Positions 1-11,187 of a stretch of DNA of 64,000 nucleotides are shown here, piece after piece. This DNA comes from Sepiola atlantica (lineage: Eukaryota; Mollusca; Cephalopoda; Sepiida; Sepiolidae): the NCBI GenBank assembly GCA_963556195.1, contig OY744517.1:147548882-147612881 (forward strand). Direction: 5' to 3'. The translations under genes were made by a program, and so were the position numbers. The stretch's first letter is position 1. Each line of letters begins with the position of its first letter. Below the pieces are notes generated by a model, which saw only the letters and a list, made by a program, of their open reading frames with translations, was not told where the DNA came from and did not search any database.

Positions 1-95
1 TTTCTTCTTGTAGATAAGAACGTGATTGTCAATTATTTACACATCATGGTCGACAGAAAAGCTGATGACATCTATTTGGTATATATTAGAGCTTA

Positions 96-590
96 TTGCG
101 ACTTGTGCACCAAATTAAAGAATTCTGTCTTCGACATATCAAGAGAATAGAGCTCTTTTCGATTGATCACAATGTGCATACAGTGCACAACATTTTAGAT
201 GACTTTGTGGATGGAGATGGTAATATTACAAAGCAGCCTTATGATTACGATACACGACAAGGTAAAATGCTTAAGCCAATACGAAACCAAAATGTGAAAT
301 CGTCACAAATTCTTCATGTTTTTTTCCGATCATTTGATCATTTCATGAAAGCTGTAGTGCACCTAAAACCTGGTGTGCACCACTGGAGTGAAATGCAGGT
401 CTCTTACAAGAAACTTCTTATAGACAGCAGCAAAAGTGCTCTCCGATCCGCATTAATAGATTCCCTGCATGACAAATGCGAGGAATCGAATCCTATTAAA
501 AGTGGGGAGCCACAACAACAGGCAATACTGCAAGTCTTTTGCTCCACACAGAGAGAAGCTGTAATCAATAAACTAGATGTTGACCAATGA
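96..590 (+). pseudogene. Unrecognised 164-codon ORF, possible mobile-element remnant
   Basis: An open frame of 164 codons begins at ATG 96 and ends in TGA. I recognise no domain, signal peptide or membrane segment. The product is mixed and charged, with a histidine-rich stretch near residues 90-101. A different frame is open from base 1 to about 150 and also reads like protein, so the region may be one coding sequence broken by a frameshift near 120-150. About 400 bases downstream on the same strand lies a retroelement-type zinc knuckle (990-1031), so a decayed gag-like origin is possible, but nothing in the ORF itself proves it. A host exon is the alternative. I assign no function. Confidence 0.25.
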
Positions 591-812
591 ACTAGATGTT
601 GAGTGGAGCCATAAATTTTCGAAGTGAAGCTAACATCTGTCTATCATACTGAGAGCGGTTTCTGTTACGTGCCTGGTCAATGTACCTGTGCTAAAAGAGT
701 GTTGTCTTGATTTGTATTTTTTCTTGTTAACACCTTTCCTTGGGTGAGCATCACTGGTTCTGTTCAAAAGGTACTCGCACATCAATGGGAGTTGATTGAG
801 CTGAATGATTGA

Positions 813-1094
813 AGTAGTATTGATGGTCTTGCTGAAGCAGATATAGAAGGCTGTCATAACGTTCTTCGTGGGATTCGTACGAAACTGGCACGAAAAATAT
901 CACAACGAGCCAACCAAATTGACACAATATGTGCAATGCAGCATACCTCGGATCTACCAGTAAACTCTGACAGAAAGAAGGGGGCTTTTTGCAAGAACTG
1001 CAAAGTCAGTGGACATTTCACACGCTATTGTCAAACTCAAAAAGCTGATGGTGTAGTGAGAAATGATGTTTTGTTTAATTCTTTAGTTTTATGA
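813..1094 (+). pseudogene. CCHC zinc-knuckle remnant (gag-like)
   Basis: A 93-codon stretch without an initiating ATG runs from just after a stop codon at 810-812 to TGA at 1092-1094. Residues 60-73 (990-1031) form a canonical CX2CX4HX4C knuckle, CKNCKVSGHFTRYC, preceded by a basic, glutamine-containing segment. Such knuckles bind nucleic acid and are typical of the nucleocapsid part of retroelement Gag proteins; cellular CNBP-type proteins usually carry several in series. Here there is a single knuckle, no protease motif follows, and the flanks are not coding. I take it as an isolated remnant of a retroelement gag, possibly connected to the ORF at 96-590 on the same strand. Confidence 0.4.
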
Positions 1095-2336
1095 GTATTG
1101 AATGATCATTAAACAGGAAAGTTGTTTTTAATGTTTATCTCCATGATGATATAAAGAGAATAACAAATCTTTGTGTTTCAGAAAATGTCAGTTCAAAATA
1201 TTTAGGAAAACTACGTAGAATATATGTTGCGAGCTAGCTCGATTGAGATAATGACAGCATGTCGCGTCACCCATCTTATCACAATGAATGTTATATCAGA
1301 AGCCTTCTTATGGTGATATATAGTAATAGTCAACTTCATTGTGTCGAATTTATCTTAGTTAAGTTAGAAATGTGGCTAGTATTTGATAATTGAGTATTTC
1401 AATACTTAATATGTTTTAAAAAATGTGCAAAACATGAGCAAACTCCACTTATTATTCAACCAAAAATTCTTGTTTTGAGCAATTTTGGGTTTTTTTACTT
1501 GTTAAATGGCTTCCACAAGGGATTGTTTTCAAACAAATTCATTTGGACTAATAAAAAGCTTTAGAATTCATCTATATCTAACCATAACCGTTACCCTCTT
1601 AACTACCGAGATTTTAACGGGATCCATAAATGAATCCATGACCACTGTCAATTACTCAGTTGATAAATTGAAAACCTGGTTAGTCCATATACCTAACCTC
1701 TAGTGATTTGAAATTCATATAAAATTAACTTTTAGGAAATACTATGTTTTGGTATGTGGACTAGACAGGTTTCGGAGATATTTAGCACTAAATATGATTT
1801 TTTTATAGGCAAGATTAATGCAGAAACAGGCCAAATTTTAACAAGACTTTGTATTTATACACCTAAAAACTGTATGAAAACTGTAAAAAGATGGTAGACA
1901 AAATATGGATGTTGATAGAAGGACAATTACTGACAAAACATGCACAAACCACTTAAAAACCTGAATTTGTAATTTCTTTTTAGAAAAAAAAATATGAATT
2001 GTATTAGTTTTACAGGTCAATGTACAAGATTTTGAAAACTTTTCCTCAATTTTCGTAACTTCGAATTGCCATATATTTTAGTGTATAGAAATATCGACAC
2101 GATATTCTTTTACAAAATACCGTGAATGTTATCTAATTTCGTAATATCTTAATAGAATTTTCCATTTGAATAACTTCATTTTGCATTGAAAGAAACCCCC
2201 ATATTCCACTGTGCTATAACTTTGAGGAAACGGGACAGGTCAAAAGGGGGGCAGGGTGATTGGGAAAGCAAAATCTCTTTTTTTGGTGGATAATAACACA
2301 TTTAGTCAGTTATTTAAGTATAACTTTTAGAAACCG

Positions 2337-2339
<3 letters not shown>
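1095..2339. other. AT-rich stretch, nothing recognised
   Basis: No ORF with recognisable content, no RNA gene and no clear repeat boundary. The short frames at 1506-1703 (+) and 1838-2020 (-) have no motif. It ends at a (TA)n array. Confidence 0.5.

Positions 2340-2415
<76 letters not shown>
2340..2415. repeat. (TA)n microsatellite
   Basis: 76 bp of uninterrupted TA. The overlapping alternating Tyr/Ile frame is an artefact of this repeat. Confidence 0.97.
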
Positions 2416-2418
<3 letters not shown>

Positions 2419-2644
2419 AATGCTAAAATCTTAGAACATAATACTAATACACAAAAACTCCACATACTAGAAGCTTTACTCATTAAAAAAAAAACCTGTT
2501 ATTAACAAGATTAATTTTAACACTAGTACTAATATACTTAAATGCTTATAATACCTAATAAATATAGTTTCATATTCAAATTTTCCCGCCATAATTATTT
2601 ATAAATCTCACTCCAGGTCTTTACCTGTTTGTCATTATTCCACT

Positions 2645-2830
2645 GACGATGGACCCAGACGGGTCAGAAAGTACTCTGGACCAACATGTACATTGCGGCA
2701 GTTTCATCAGCCAATTTTCTTCCGAGATTAAGATTTTAATCCGGAAAATTGAAGGGATCAATACTAAAATAACCAGACAAAAATTGTCGGTTATTTTTAA
2801 TAATACGTGTCTTAAGGAAAAAATGAGGCC

Positions 2831-2835
<5 letters not shown>
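2645..2835 (+). mobile_element. Penelope-like element 5' fragment with hammerhead-like leader
   Basis: The frame starting at 2649 contains INTKITRQKLSVIFNNTCL followed by a Lys/Arg tail. This resembles the conserved N-terminal segment of PLE polyproteins, with its pattern of basic residues, then I-x-F, then two or three hydrophobics and C-L. Just upstream, bases 2650-2683 hold CTGACGA, then a hairpin (ACCC-AGAC-GGGT with two further pairs and one bulged G), then GAAA. That is the hammerhead order CUGANGA-stem II-GAAA. PLEs are known to carry hammerheads near their 5' ends, which fits. No matching stem III strand and cleavage triplet is evident, so this copy is probably inactive. The fragment is cut off on the right by (TA)n. 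Confidence 0.4.

Positions 2836-2878
<43 letters not shown>
2834..2878. repeat. (TA)n microsatellite
   Basis: 45 bp of TA, terminating the PLE-like fragment on its right. Confidence 0.95.
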
Positions 2879-2879
<1 letters not shown>

Positions 2880-3589
2880 CATTGAAGAAGGTCACAGGAA
2901 ACGACCGAAAATTCTCTTTTATGAAAGACCTATACGTATATAAATTAGAAGTAAAATAAAAATATATAAACACTTATATATTTTTCACATGTATTATATA
3001 TATATATATAATTATTTGATAAAATATATAGAAATAAACCCTATTTATGTCATATAAATCGGACAATATAGTCATCCGTCTTTGCAGTGTTCACCAGATC
3101 ACGTCGAGAGGAACTTCGATTCAACGGTTCATTTAATTTCTAATCATAGTTATTTAGAAAATATTCCATTTTTTTATCCAAAAACACTTTATTAAAAGAC
3201 AATATACATTTTTAATGATATACTAAATATCACGAATACTCACGAAGATATTTCCTTAGTGTATTACAGTACAGGCGGGAAAATTAAAATGCATCCAATA
3301 TACATTTAATCCATACATCTTTGATGTATATATTCCTTGTTTCTTCTTTTTCCACTGTTTTTTTTTATTTCAAAGTTTATGATATATCCTGTTCATCATA
3401 TCTATTTTTAAATTTCAGTTTAAAAAGCTCACATACAATCCATAAAAAACATGCCGATGTGCACACATAAAAGAATAATTAATTAGTACCAAGCAGAATT
3501 GTCAGCATTTAAACACTTTTTTATGTTTTCCTCTTCTTTTTCTTCTATTTTTACTCCTTTTCTCATTTTCTTTTCTCGTAATAAAACAT
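2879..3589. other. AT-rich stretch with a short hammerhead-resembling segment at its left end
   Basis: Bases 2884-2912 read TTGAAGA, then a GGTC/GACC hairpin, then GAAA. This resembles a hammerhead but has C3 changed to T and an extra A before stem II. The rest shows no gene. A second short TA run is at 2996-3011. Confidence 0.4.
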
Positions 3590-3990
3590 ACCGTTGTCTA
3601 TCGATCTCGTATGAGTCACTTCCGGTTTAATAAATAACTTCTGTGGTAATCTTATTGAACAACTATTTTTTTACTATTTTTTAGTTTAATTATATAAATA
3701 AGTATTATATTGCAAAAAATACAAATAAACTACGTAATCTAATATTTATTTAATTATTACTTCCGGTAATATTAAGATCACTGCATTGTTTATGATTCTC
3801 GATCTAAAACTTAAGTTTTTTATAATTATTCCTAGTAAATATTATTTTTAAATACAGTTAAGAAAATTTTGTATCCATCATAGGATTTATTAAACATCTG
3901 GTTTTTCATAAAATATCATAATTCATCCCAATATAATTTTAGTTATAATTATGAATAAAAAGTAGCCGATTAGATTATAATTATTATTAT
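3590..3990 (+). repeat. Dispersed repeat, copy 1 (partner at about 8160-8480)
   Basis: Shares an ordered series of blocks with 8160-8480 on the same strand: ACTTCCGGT, a run of TA-rich sequence, AAACTACGTA, ATATTTATTTAATTA and a second ACTTCCG. The family is unidentified and no coding content is visible. Confidence 0.5.
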
Positions 3991-4516
3991 TACTAGCAAA
4001 TATATGTTCTATCCGGTCGCATATTTTTGCTAGTTGTTTTATTTAATTGCTCAGTAAAATGTGTTTGTTTATTATTTACACACAAAAAAAGCAAATCACC
4101 CCATTCTTTATTTTCATAAATTAAACACGGAAAAATAAAAACAGTTTTGAAACAAAATTTACCCTTTACGGTGTAAAATGTAAAACAAAAAATCCTAAAC
4201 TCATTTAAGGTCGTAAAAAAATTATAATATTTGAAGTTTTTAAAATCGAAAAAAAAGGTGTACCTAAAATAAAATCAACAATTAAAAAAATAAAGTACAG
4301 TGAACACGTTTCTAAATTCAGTTGTTTAATTGCTCAGTAAAATGTGTGAAATAGTAATTTTTAAATCAATGATTTGATTCAATAAATGTGTGCTTTAAAA
4401 CATAATTTCTAATAAGATTAAAAAAAACGAAAACGTTTTATTAAAAAGTCAAAATAAATATATCATTTTTGAGCGACTCGTATGATAAATCTCAGAGAAT
4501 GCGTTATTTACATGTT
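3991..4516. other. AT-rich stretch, nothing recognised
   Basis: Only short frames. It contains a near-repeat of TTAATTGCTCAGTAAAATGTG at about 4043 and about 4325, roughly 280 bases apart. Confidence 0.5.
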
Positions 4517-4549
4517 ATTAATCAAATAACGCGCCCCTGGTTTGTGTCC

Positions 4550-4590
<41 letters not shown>

Positions 4591-4955
4591 CTCTCTCTCT
4601 CTCTCTATCTCTCTCTTATTTTCTCTTTCTCTCTCTTTCTTGAAATAGAACTTTCTGTGCGTTCGAAATAGAATGTTATACTTAATAATCAGAGGGCAAG
4701 TAACCAAATGTTGGAGTGGGCGCCGGCTGTTCCATCATATTAATCAAATAATGCGCCCCTGTCTTGTGTTCATCTCTCTCTTTCTCTCTCCTTCTCTCTC
4801 TCTCTTTCTTTCTCTCTCTTTCTCTCTCTTTCTCCATCTCTCTCTTTCTATCTCTCTCTTTCCTGAAATAGAACTTCCTGTGCGTCCTAAATAGAACGTT
4901 ATATCAGAGGGCGGTTAACCAAATGTTAGGGTGGACGCCGGCTGTTCCATCATAT
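4517..4955. repeat. Tandem duplication of a 217-222-bp unit containing (CT)n
   Basis: Unit 1 (4517-4738) and unit 2 (4739-4955) share the same order: ATTAATCAAATAA, GCGCCCCTG, a polypyrimidine CT tract, TGAAATAGAACTT, GTGCGT, CAGAGGGC, AACCAAATGTT, GACGCCGGCTGTTCC (GGGCGCCGGCTGTTCC in unit 1) and ATCATAT at the end. They differ mainly in CT length and point changes, so the duplication is not recent. Opposing open frames here are (CT)n artefacts. Confidence 0.85.
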
Positions 4956-5454
4956 TCCATTACAATCTAATTTAATTACGTAACTTAATTATATAGAGTA
5001 AAAAACAATGTCTTTAGTAAACTCTATTTATAATTTTTATTAAGATTATTATTATCGAGGAAAATATGTTAAATAAAGCTGAAAATTTGAAAAAAACAAT
5101 CATGAGTGTATATTTGCGAATATTAATTTATTAGAAGCTTTTTAAAAAAATAATTATGTAAATTTGAAAGACGCGTGATGTTTGGGAAAGTTTTGGAATG
5201 GGTAGATATGGGAGCTGATAAGTAGATATAAAAAGAGAGCGATCAAAACTAATAGTATAGTTTCGGGTTCAGACAGACAGATACATATTCTCCAGTATTA
5301 ATAGATTGCAATTTTCATTTTTAACTAGTTATTATCTTCTGAGCTACACCCACTTGAAACTCCCGGCTTACTTGCATTCCTATATCTCTATTCAAGCATT
5401 TGTTTTTATTTGTTACCACCATTAGTAATCATTAATTACTACAGTTATTATTAT
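4956..5454. other. AT-rich stretch, nothing recognised
   Basis: No coding or RNA signal. It ends in a short TTATTATT tract at 5449-5456, where the 3' end of the minus-strand LINE begins. Confidence 0.5.
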
Positions 5455-6053
5455 TTGTACTCACTATGAGTTCTAACACAGATCATCGTCAGTGATTGCT
5501 CACCGACAACAAGTGGTATTTCCTGGAGTCTGAGTGACAACAAGCCTCCCCAGATTTCCAGTATTCTTCACCTCTTTTCGATAACCACCGCAAATAACCT
5601 TGCGGTACCGCAACAGCCTCTTACCATTGATTTCTCGCTGGTAAGGACCATTCGTCTTCTCTGTGATTTGGGTGGCAATAAACCTCCCCAAGGTCCCAGC
5701 ATTCTCCGCACTTTTCCAGTGGATGTCTGGTTTGTGTTGTTCCTCCTCGGTCTTCTCATCCTCCTCGACCCTCTAGAAATATTTTGTCTTGTGTCAGCCG
5801 AGGCCGGCGCCATTTTTTTAGGGGTGGGAAGGGAAGGGGGAAAGCTTATGGTGTTTCTTGTAATTTCTGTTCCTTGGTTAATTTTTGTGTGGTGTTAGCT
5901 GAGACCGGTGTAATTTATTGTGGGAGGGAATTATGAAGTGATGTTTCTTGCAGTTTCTGTTCATTTGTTCGTGATGTGGTGTTCTTCGTGTGGTTTTGTT
6001 TTCTCCTTGTTGTAAGTTCCGTGTGACTGGTTACCCTTTGTAGCTTATGTGGG

Positions 6054-7284
6054 TTAGTTTTCGTTAAGATTGCAGCTGTTTTGATCATTGCCGTCCTTTG
6101 TATGGTTTCGATGGTCCCTTTGATTCCAATTTAAGATTGTTTCTAGTTTTCCTACTATTATTGGTATTCTACTGACTTTCTTCATGCTCCATATTCGTTT
6201 CAGTTCTCTGGCTAGTTCTGTGTATTTGCTTCGTTTTTCCGTGTTTTTGATCTTCACTCTGTTGTATGCTGGAACGGCGAAGTCTACGATTTTCCTTCTT
6301 GTCGATTATAATAACATCAGGTCTCCTTGCTTGTATGAGTTTATCTGTTTGTATATCGATATCCAAGAGGATTTAGTGTTTTTCGTTTTCAAGTACTGTT
6401 TCTGGTTTATGTTTGTATCATTTGTCTGCGTATTCGAAATTCAATTGTTTGCACAGTTCCCAGTGTACGGCTTTCCCCACACAGTCATGTCTGTTCTTGT
6501 ATTCTTTTTTGGCGAGTTTGCTACATTCACTTATATGATTTATTGTTTTTTCTCTTTGTCCACACAATCTGCATTTACTGTTCTCTTGGTCTTTATCTAT
6601 TTTAGCTTTAATGTAGTTGTTCCTAATCGCATTGTTCTGTGCAGCTACCAGTAAAGATTCCGTTTCTCTGTTCAAGTTTCCTTTTCTTAGCCATGGCCAG
6701 TTATCTGCGTTGGTTTCTTCTCTTGTCAGTCTTATGAAGCGTCCATGTAGTTGTTTTTCTTCCCACTTTTATTTTCTTGTCTGTTTGTGTCCGGTATCGG
6801 TGCTTCCTGCGTTGTTCGTTGGGACGGTGCTTCTTGCTGCGGTGATCAGCCTTTCTGTGTTCTGGTGTATGTATTTCTCCAGCATTTTTTTAGTGTCGTT
6901 CACACAATCTTCTATACTTAGCAGTCCTCTTCCCCCTTCGTTTCTCTTCACGTAGAGTCTGTCTGTATCGTCTTTTTCATGCAGTGCGTTGTGCTTGGTC
7001 ATTAACTTTCTAGTTCTCTAGTCAAGGTGCCTGAATTCTTCTTTAGTCCAGCTTATGAATGGTCCAGAGTATCTTATTAGTGATACTGCCCAGGCATTTA
7101 TTCCTTTGATTAGGTTTCTGCCATATAATTTTGTTTCTAATAACTTCCTTGTTCTAAGATATTCTTTGTTAATCTTCTCTTTTATTTCTGTTGATTTGAT
7201 TGTGTCGGCTTCCAAAACTCCCAAATATTTATAGCTGTCTTGTTTGCCTAGCACCCTCATCTGCTCATGGTTGGGTAGTTCCAT
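6054..7284 (-). pseudogene. RLE-LINE C-terminal part: thumb, zinc knuckle and endonuclease, broken
   Basis: Successive minus-strand frames (7284-7018, 7002-6769, 6675-6418, 6366-6169, 6257-6054) follow one another as expected for the C-terminal half of an RLE LINE. The first has YKYLGVLEADTI and NAWAVSLIRYSGPF. The second has DRLYVKRNEGGRGLLSIEDC. The third has the knuckle CRLCGQREKTINHISEC with downstream NRHDCVGKAVHWELC. The fourth has RRPDVIIIDKKE, matching the PD-(D/E)XK-like core of the restriction-like endonuclease that nicks the target. Frame changes separate all five, so the protein is broken. The remaining 3' stretch to 5455 encodes a C-terminal tail with RILEIWGGLLSLRLQ. Confidence 0.7.
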
Positions 7285-7288
7285 GCCC

Positions 7289-7884
7289 TCAGTCGTCTCT
7301 AGTTTTCCTTTTTTTAATCTCTAGCAATGCACACTTTTCTATTCCGAATTCTATTTGAATGTCCTGGCTGAAGATTCTGGTCGTATTTATCAGCTTTTCC
7401 AGTTCCTTTTTACATTTTGCAAATAGCTTCAGATCGTCCATGTACATGAGATAGTTTATTATTTGTTCTCTGCCTGTGAACTTGTATTCGACATCACATT
7501 TTTTGAGTACGTAATTGAGTGGCATCATGGCTATAATAAACAGTAGGGGTGATAGGGGGTCTCGTTGGAAAATGCCTCTCTGTATTTTTATCTCCGTCAA
7601 GTGTTGTCCTCCAGCTCTCAGTTCTAATCTCCATGTGCCCATTGCTTTCTTGATGAGATTAATAATCCTGTCAGGTATCTTGTACATTTTTAAGCATTCA
7701 ATTATCCATGATTGTGCTTTTTCTTTCTTTTAATGTATTTCAGGATCTTGTGATCTATGTATAACAGATCATGCGTCCCTCTTTTCCCTTTCTTGCATCC
7801 TTTTTGTTCCTCGAGGAGTCGCCCACGGCTGTTCACGGAATGGTAAATTTGCTCTCTCAGTTGTGTCGTTAGGGTTTTCCACAT
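7289..7884 (-). pseudogene. RLE-LINE reverse transcriptase, broken
   Basis: Two adjoining minus-strand frames (7884-7702 and 7687-7289) carry RT blocks. The first has a QKGCKKGKRGTHD segment, as found upstream of motif A in this LINE class. The second has motif B-like RGIFQRDPLSPLLF and the catalytic YMDD box (YMDDLKLF), followed by a thumb-proximal FGIEKCALL. Between them the segment that should carry motif A (the DYKKAYD-type aspartate) is missing: reading passes from a Lys-rich run almost directly to SWIIECLKMYKI. With one catalytic aspartate lost and a frame change, this RT cannot be functional. It would have primed cDNA synthesis on a nicked target in the parent element. Confidence 0.75.
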
Positions 7885-7941
7885 TGTTGGTAAACAGGTT
7901 ATTGGTCTGTAATTGCTTGGGGTCGTTCTCTTCTTGGCGTC

Positions 7942-7943
<2 letters not shown>

Positions 7944-7990
<47 letters not shown>

Positions 7991-8060
7991 TCTACTACTA
8001 TTATTATTGTTGTTGTTGTTGATAATGTTGTTGTTGTTATTATTATTATTATTATTATTC
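7944..8060. repeat. (TTA)n / TAA microsatellite at the LINE 5' boundary
   Basis: About 115 bp of TTA repeats with TTG and CTA variants in the middle, directly abutting the truncated 5' end of the minus-strand LINE. The leucine- and isoleucine-rich frames over it are artefacts. Confidence 0.9.
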
Positions 8061-8511
8061 CTTCATTTTTATACGATCCTAATCAAATACATTTATATAT
8101 TTATAAAAGTTTATTTTCGTATCTCCCGCTACTCCTTCATACTCCTATGATTATTGTTATCAATAAGTTACTTCCGGTCGTAGTATAAATAACCTCTGTA
8201 TAAATCTGTATTAAATAACTATATATTTATTAATTTTATTTTAACTAACATTACAACCTATTATGTCATCTATCATCATTATAATCTAAAATACAAAAGA
8301 AACTACGTAGTTCATATTTATTTAATTAGTACTTCCGAAAACCCCTAAGTTTCGTATTTTATTTATGAACCGCGGCTTATATTCTCAAATCTTTATTTAT
8401 TATCATTAGCATATGTTATATTATTATAAAATAATTATCCCCGTATTTTTTACAATATTGATTTGAAAACTTCTATAAATTCGAGTTCATAAAAATAAAG
8501 GTACACTTTTG
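8061..8511 (+). repeat. Dispersed repeat, copy 2, in AT-rich DNA
   Basis: Bases 8160-8480 match 3590-3990 in block order (TTACTTCCGGTCG, AACTACGTA, TATTTATTTAATTAGTACTTCCG). No genes are visible in the surrounding sequence. Confidence 0.5.
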
Positions 8512-8576
<65 letters not shown>

Positions 8577-8578
8577 CC

Positions 8579-8612
<34 letters not shown>

Positions 8613-8635
8613 TCATCATCACCACCATCACCACC

Positions 8636-8684
<49 letters not shown>

Positions 8685-8691
8685 CCACCAC

Positions 8692-8724
<33 letters not shown>
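8512..8724. repeat. (CAT)n/(CAC)n trinucleotide array, 71 units
   Basis: 213 bp built only of CAT and CAC triplets arranged in blocks. In one frame it reads as 71 consecutive histidine codons, but the only initiator for that frame is TTG at 8509 and there is no other coding evidence. It is a microsatellite with variant blocks. Confidence 0.95.
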
Positions 8725-8725
<1 letters not shown>

Positions 8726-9169
8726 GGAATCAGGAATCGGGAAAATCGAAACTTTGTAAGGATATCGGAATCGGAAAAAAAATTAGCCTAATTTTCAATT
8801 CCAAAAACGATTCTTTTAAATATTTTTGTTTTCCATTCCTGGTACTGATGATATATAATTATCAGTTTTAAACTATCAATAAAACTAAAATCTATAAATC
8901 ATAATAACGAATTTAAGTAAAAAGGGCACCAGAAAAAATGGCACAGGTAAAAATAGCATATGTAAAATGGCATTAATGGATAAATAGGAAAAAATGGCAC
9001 AAGTGACAAATATAGATGAACATCTCACAATGAATTTATCAAAATCTTGGATAAAATACACAAGGGTAAAACATAAATAAATCACATGTACATTTAAAAG
9101 TAGATGCGGACCATCAGCTAAATCCCACCCTCTAATAAGATTCTACTTTAATTAGGCGATTATGTGCGA
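8725..9169. other. AT-rich stretch with GGAATCGG-like words
   Basis: Begins with degenerate GGAATCGG repeats (8725-8780); similar words recur at 11995-12080. Bases 8930-9005 contain spaced AAAATGGCA motifs. No gene seen. Confidence 0.4.
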
Positions 9170-10116
9170 ACATCCTGAACAAACTGGGGAAAAATAATTA
9201 TTTTAGAATTTTGAATAGGGTATCAGTTTCGCATAGAAATTTAACGTAACATTATCATCCATTTCCGGACCAGTTTCTAACAAAATGGCATTTTAAGGGC
9301 ATATAACCAGTTGTTTTTTTTTTGGGGGGGGGGGTAGAGAGATAAATATTTTGTAGATGGGTGAAAGAGAGGATTAAAAAAAACTTACCTTAAATAAACC
9401 TTAACCCTGAGTCCGGGTTCCGCCTTAACTTTACCCTTGCCCTATATCCGGGTGGGTGGTAACAATCGCATCCTAAAATAACTCGCTTAACCCTAACACT
9501 AACCTTAAGTTCGGATAGCAACAGAATCCTCTAACTTAAATGAATAAAAACATGGTTACATCTAAGATTTAACACAACAACAAAAAATAAATTTTAATTT
9601 TTAGGGTTCAATATTAGGAGTTGGGGACTTATCTCCTATTTAAAACTATAGGAAGTGAACAATTACCCCACCACCCCCCACCCCCACCCTCCCACCCAAA
9701 AAAAACTAAGACAAATCGATGTTATTTGCTTAAAAGTCACAGAGTAAATACTTATTTTAAAATATTTATTTTAAAATATGGGTGTTGGGAGCTTAAACCT
9801 TATTTACAACTATGGGGAGAGACTCCAGAATTCTCCCATCAAAAAACTTTTCAAAATCGATTTTATTTGCTTGAAAATAACAGAATAAATTTGAAAATAT
9901 TTATTCTAAAATATTAGGGATAAGGGGGCTATTTAAAAATACCGGGGGTAGCTAGCCCCTCAAAACTTAGAGAAATCGATTTTATTTGCTTGAAAACGAC
10001 AGACTAAATATTTAAATACTTGTATTATTTAAATTATTCAGGCTAATGTTTTCGTCTTGGATGTTATTCTTACAACGTTTCGGTCGATGTAACCTATAAC
10101 CTTCTTCAGGTATAAC

Positions 10117-10221
10117 GACGAACTCAGGAATCTTTATATAGAACTCAGGAATCTTTATATAGAACTCAGGAATCTTTATATAGAACTCAGGAATCTTTAT
10201 ATAGAACTCAGGAATCTTTAC
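10117..10221 (+). repeat. 21-bp minisatellite, five copies
   Basis: The unit GAACTCAGGAATCTTTATAT(A) occurs five times with virtually no divergence; the last copy ends in TTTACG. It lies in copy A of the 2.5-kb repeat just after the ACAACGTTTCG block. Copy B has a single related GAACTCGG segment, so the expansion is specific to this copy. Confidence 0.9.
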
Positions 10222-10992
10222 GTAATTTCGAACAGATATTATCCTTCACTAACCGAGGAGAGAAAGGATGAAGGGTAATATCAGAACAGGTGTGGATGGG
10301 AAGGTATAAAAGTTCAATTTTATATATATTCAAAAATAAATTATAATTTAGTATTAGGACAAACAAAACATATTTTATACAGACTTGTTATTGTGTAAAA
10401 ACAATATTTCAAATTTTAGGAAAAGCAAGCAAGTTATTGTTTTTTTTATTCAAGATTTTCCTACCAAGACAGATTTGGGCATTCAATTTGAATTTTAATC
10501 TAAATGAGTTATTTTTATAATTTTACTTTCAAATTATTATAAGACTTCCACTTTGAAAACGACATGAACACAACCATCAGTACCCATTTTTAAATACCAA
10601 ACTAGATTAAAGATTAAATAATTTAAGAAGTTAATGACCAGCGGTACCGTTCCCTTAAAGTTTATCTTCTCAGCATCAATTGCTTTGACGTCAGCAAAAA
10701 AAAACGACACTCAATGGAATGTTTTTCTCTTTATGAACGTGACGTTCGTTTGAGCATTTATAATAAATTTGAGCATTTATAATAAATTTTAACTAAAAAA
10801 AATTAGTGTATTTCTAGAGATAATTTTGCTCAAAAACCTTTCTGTTGTGGATAATTTAAGTAATTTACCCAAATCATTTGCATGATTAAATTACGATCTT
10901 CCAACTCATAGTTACTGAATTAAGAATTATCTTACAATGTCAAAATGACAAAATGTTCAATACACCACAAATTTTAAGATTATAAAACAACA

Positions 10993-11187
10993 GTTTTTAA
11001 ATTACTTGTTTAATATTAAGATGTGGAGGAGTAGTCAGTTCGCTATGTAAGTTTGACGTAAATCGACCCTCATGTAGTATGAGGTGATATTCCATCGTGT
11101 AGGTGGTCAATTTACGTTAAACTAACACACTAAACTGGACCCACCCCGTGACCTCTCTAAAAATTAAACAAGTATTTAAAAAAAAAC
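10993..11187. mobile_element. Foldback/MITE-like element of about 195 bp
   Basis: The left arm (10993-11075) and right arm (11100-11187) are imperfect inverted repeats. Both contain TACTTGTTTAAT, and both contain the ACGTAAAT(C/T)GACC block in inverted orientation. The arms leave only a short loop. The element sits in sequence absent from copy B of the host repeat, consistent with insertion. No coding capacity. Confidence 0.5.

Larger units (their letters stand above)
5455..7943 (-). mobile_element. 5'-truncated RLE-class LINE (R4/Dong-like), copy a
   Basis: Read on the minus strand, the element runs from the RT domain at 7884 to a 3' end next to TTA repeats near 5455. Its pieces in order are an RT segment, a C-terminal RT/thumb segment, a CCHC knuckle, a restriction-like endonuclease motif, a C-terminal tail (5480-5900) and the end. 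An RLE downstream of RT is the arrangement of R2/R4/Dong/NeSL-type LINEs, which insert at specific targets. The 5' end abuts a (TTA)n tract, which fits the TAA-repeat preference described for Dong of Bombyx. Related copies lie at 27064-27520 and 27631-29283, same strand. Several frameshifts and stops make it dead. The clade name is inference; the RLE class is well supported. Confidence 0.8.

Noticed and set aside
2340..2505. Alternating Tyr/Ile open frames over TA arrays, here and at about twenty other places
   Set aside because: They are translations of (TA)n microsatellites with no other coding evidence.
6184..6955. Plus-strand hydrophobic frames of 112-156 codons
   Set aside because: They are complements of the minus-strand LINE, whose frames carry clear RT, knuckle and endonuclease motifs.
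8509..8871. 120-codon frame with 71 histidines
   Set aside because: It starts at TTG, covers a trinucleotide array and has no domain or conserved flank.
10064..10105. CTGAAGAAGG...CGAAACGTTGT as a hammerhead (also near 22915-22942, 24008-24050 and 24441-24480)
   Set aside because: An extra A separates CTGAAGA from stem II, and stem II pairing is poor or absent in the other copies, so the core consensus is not met.
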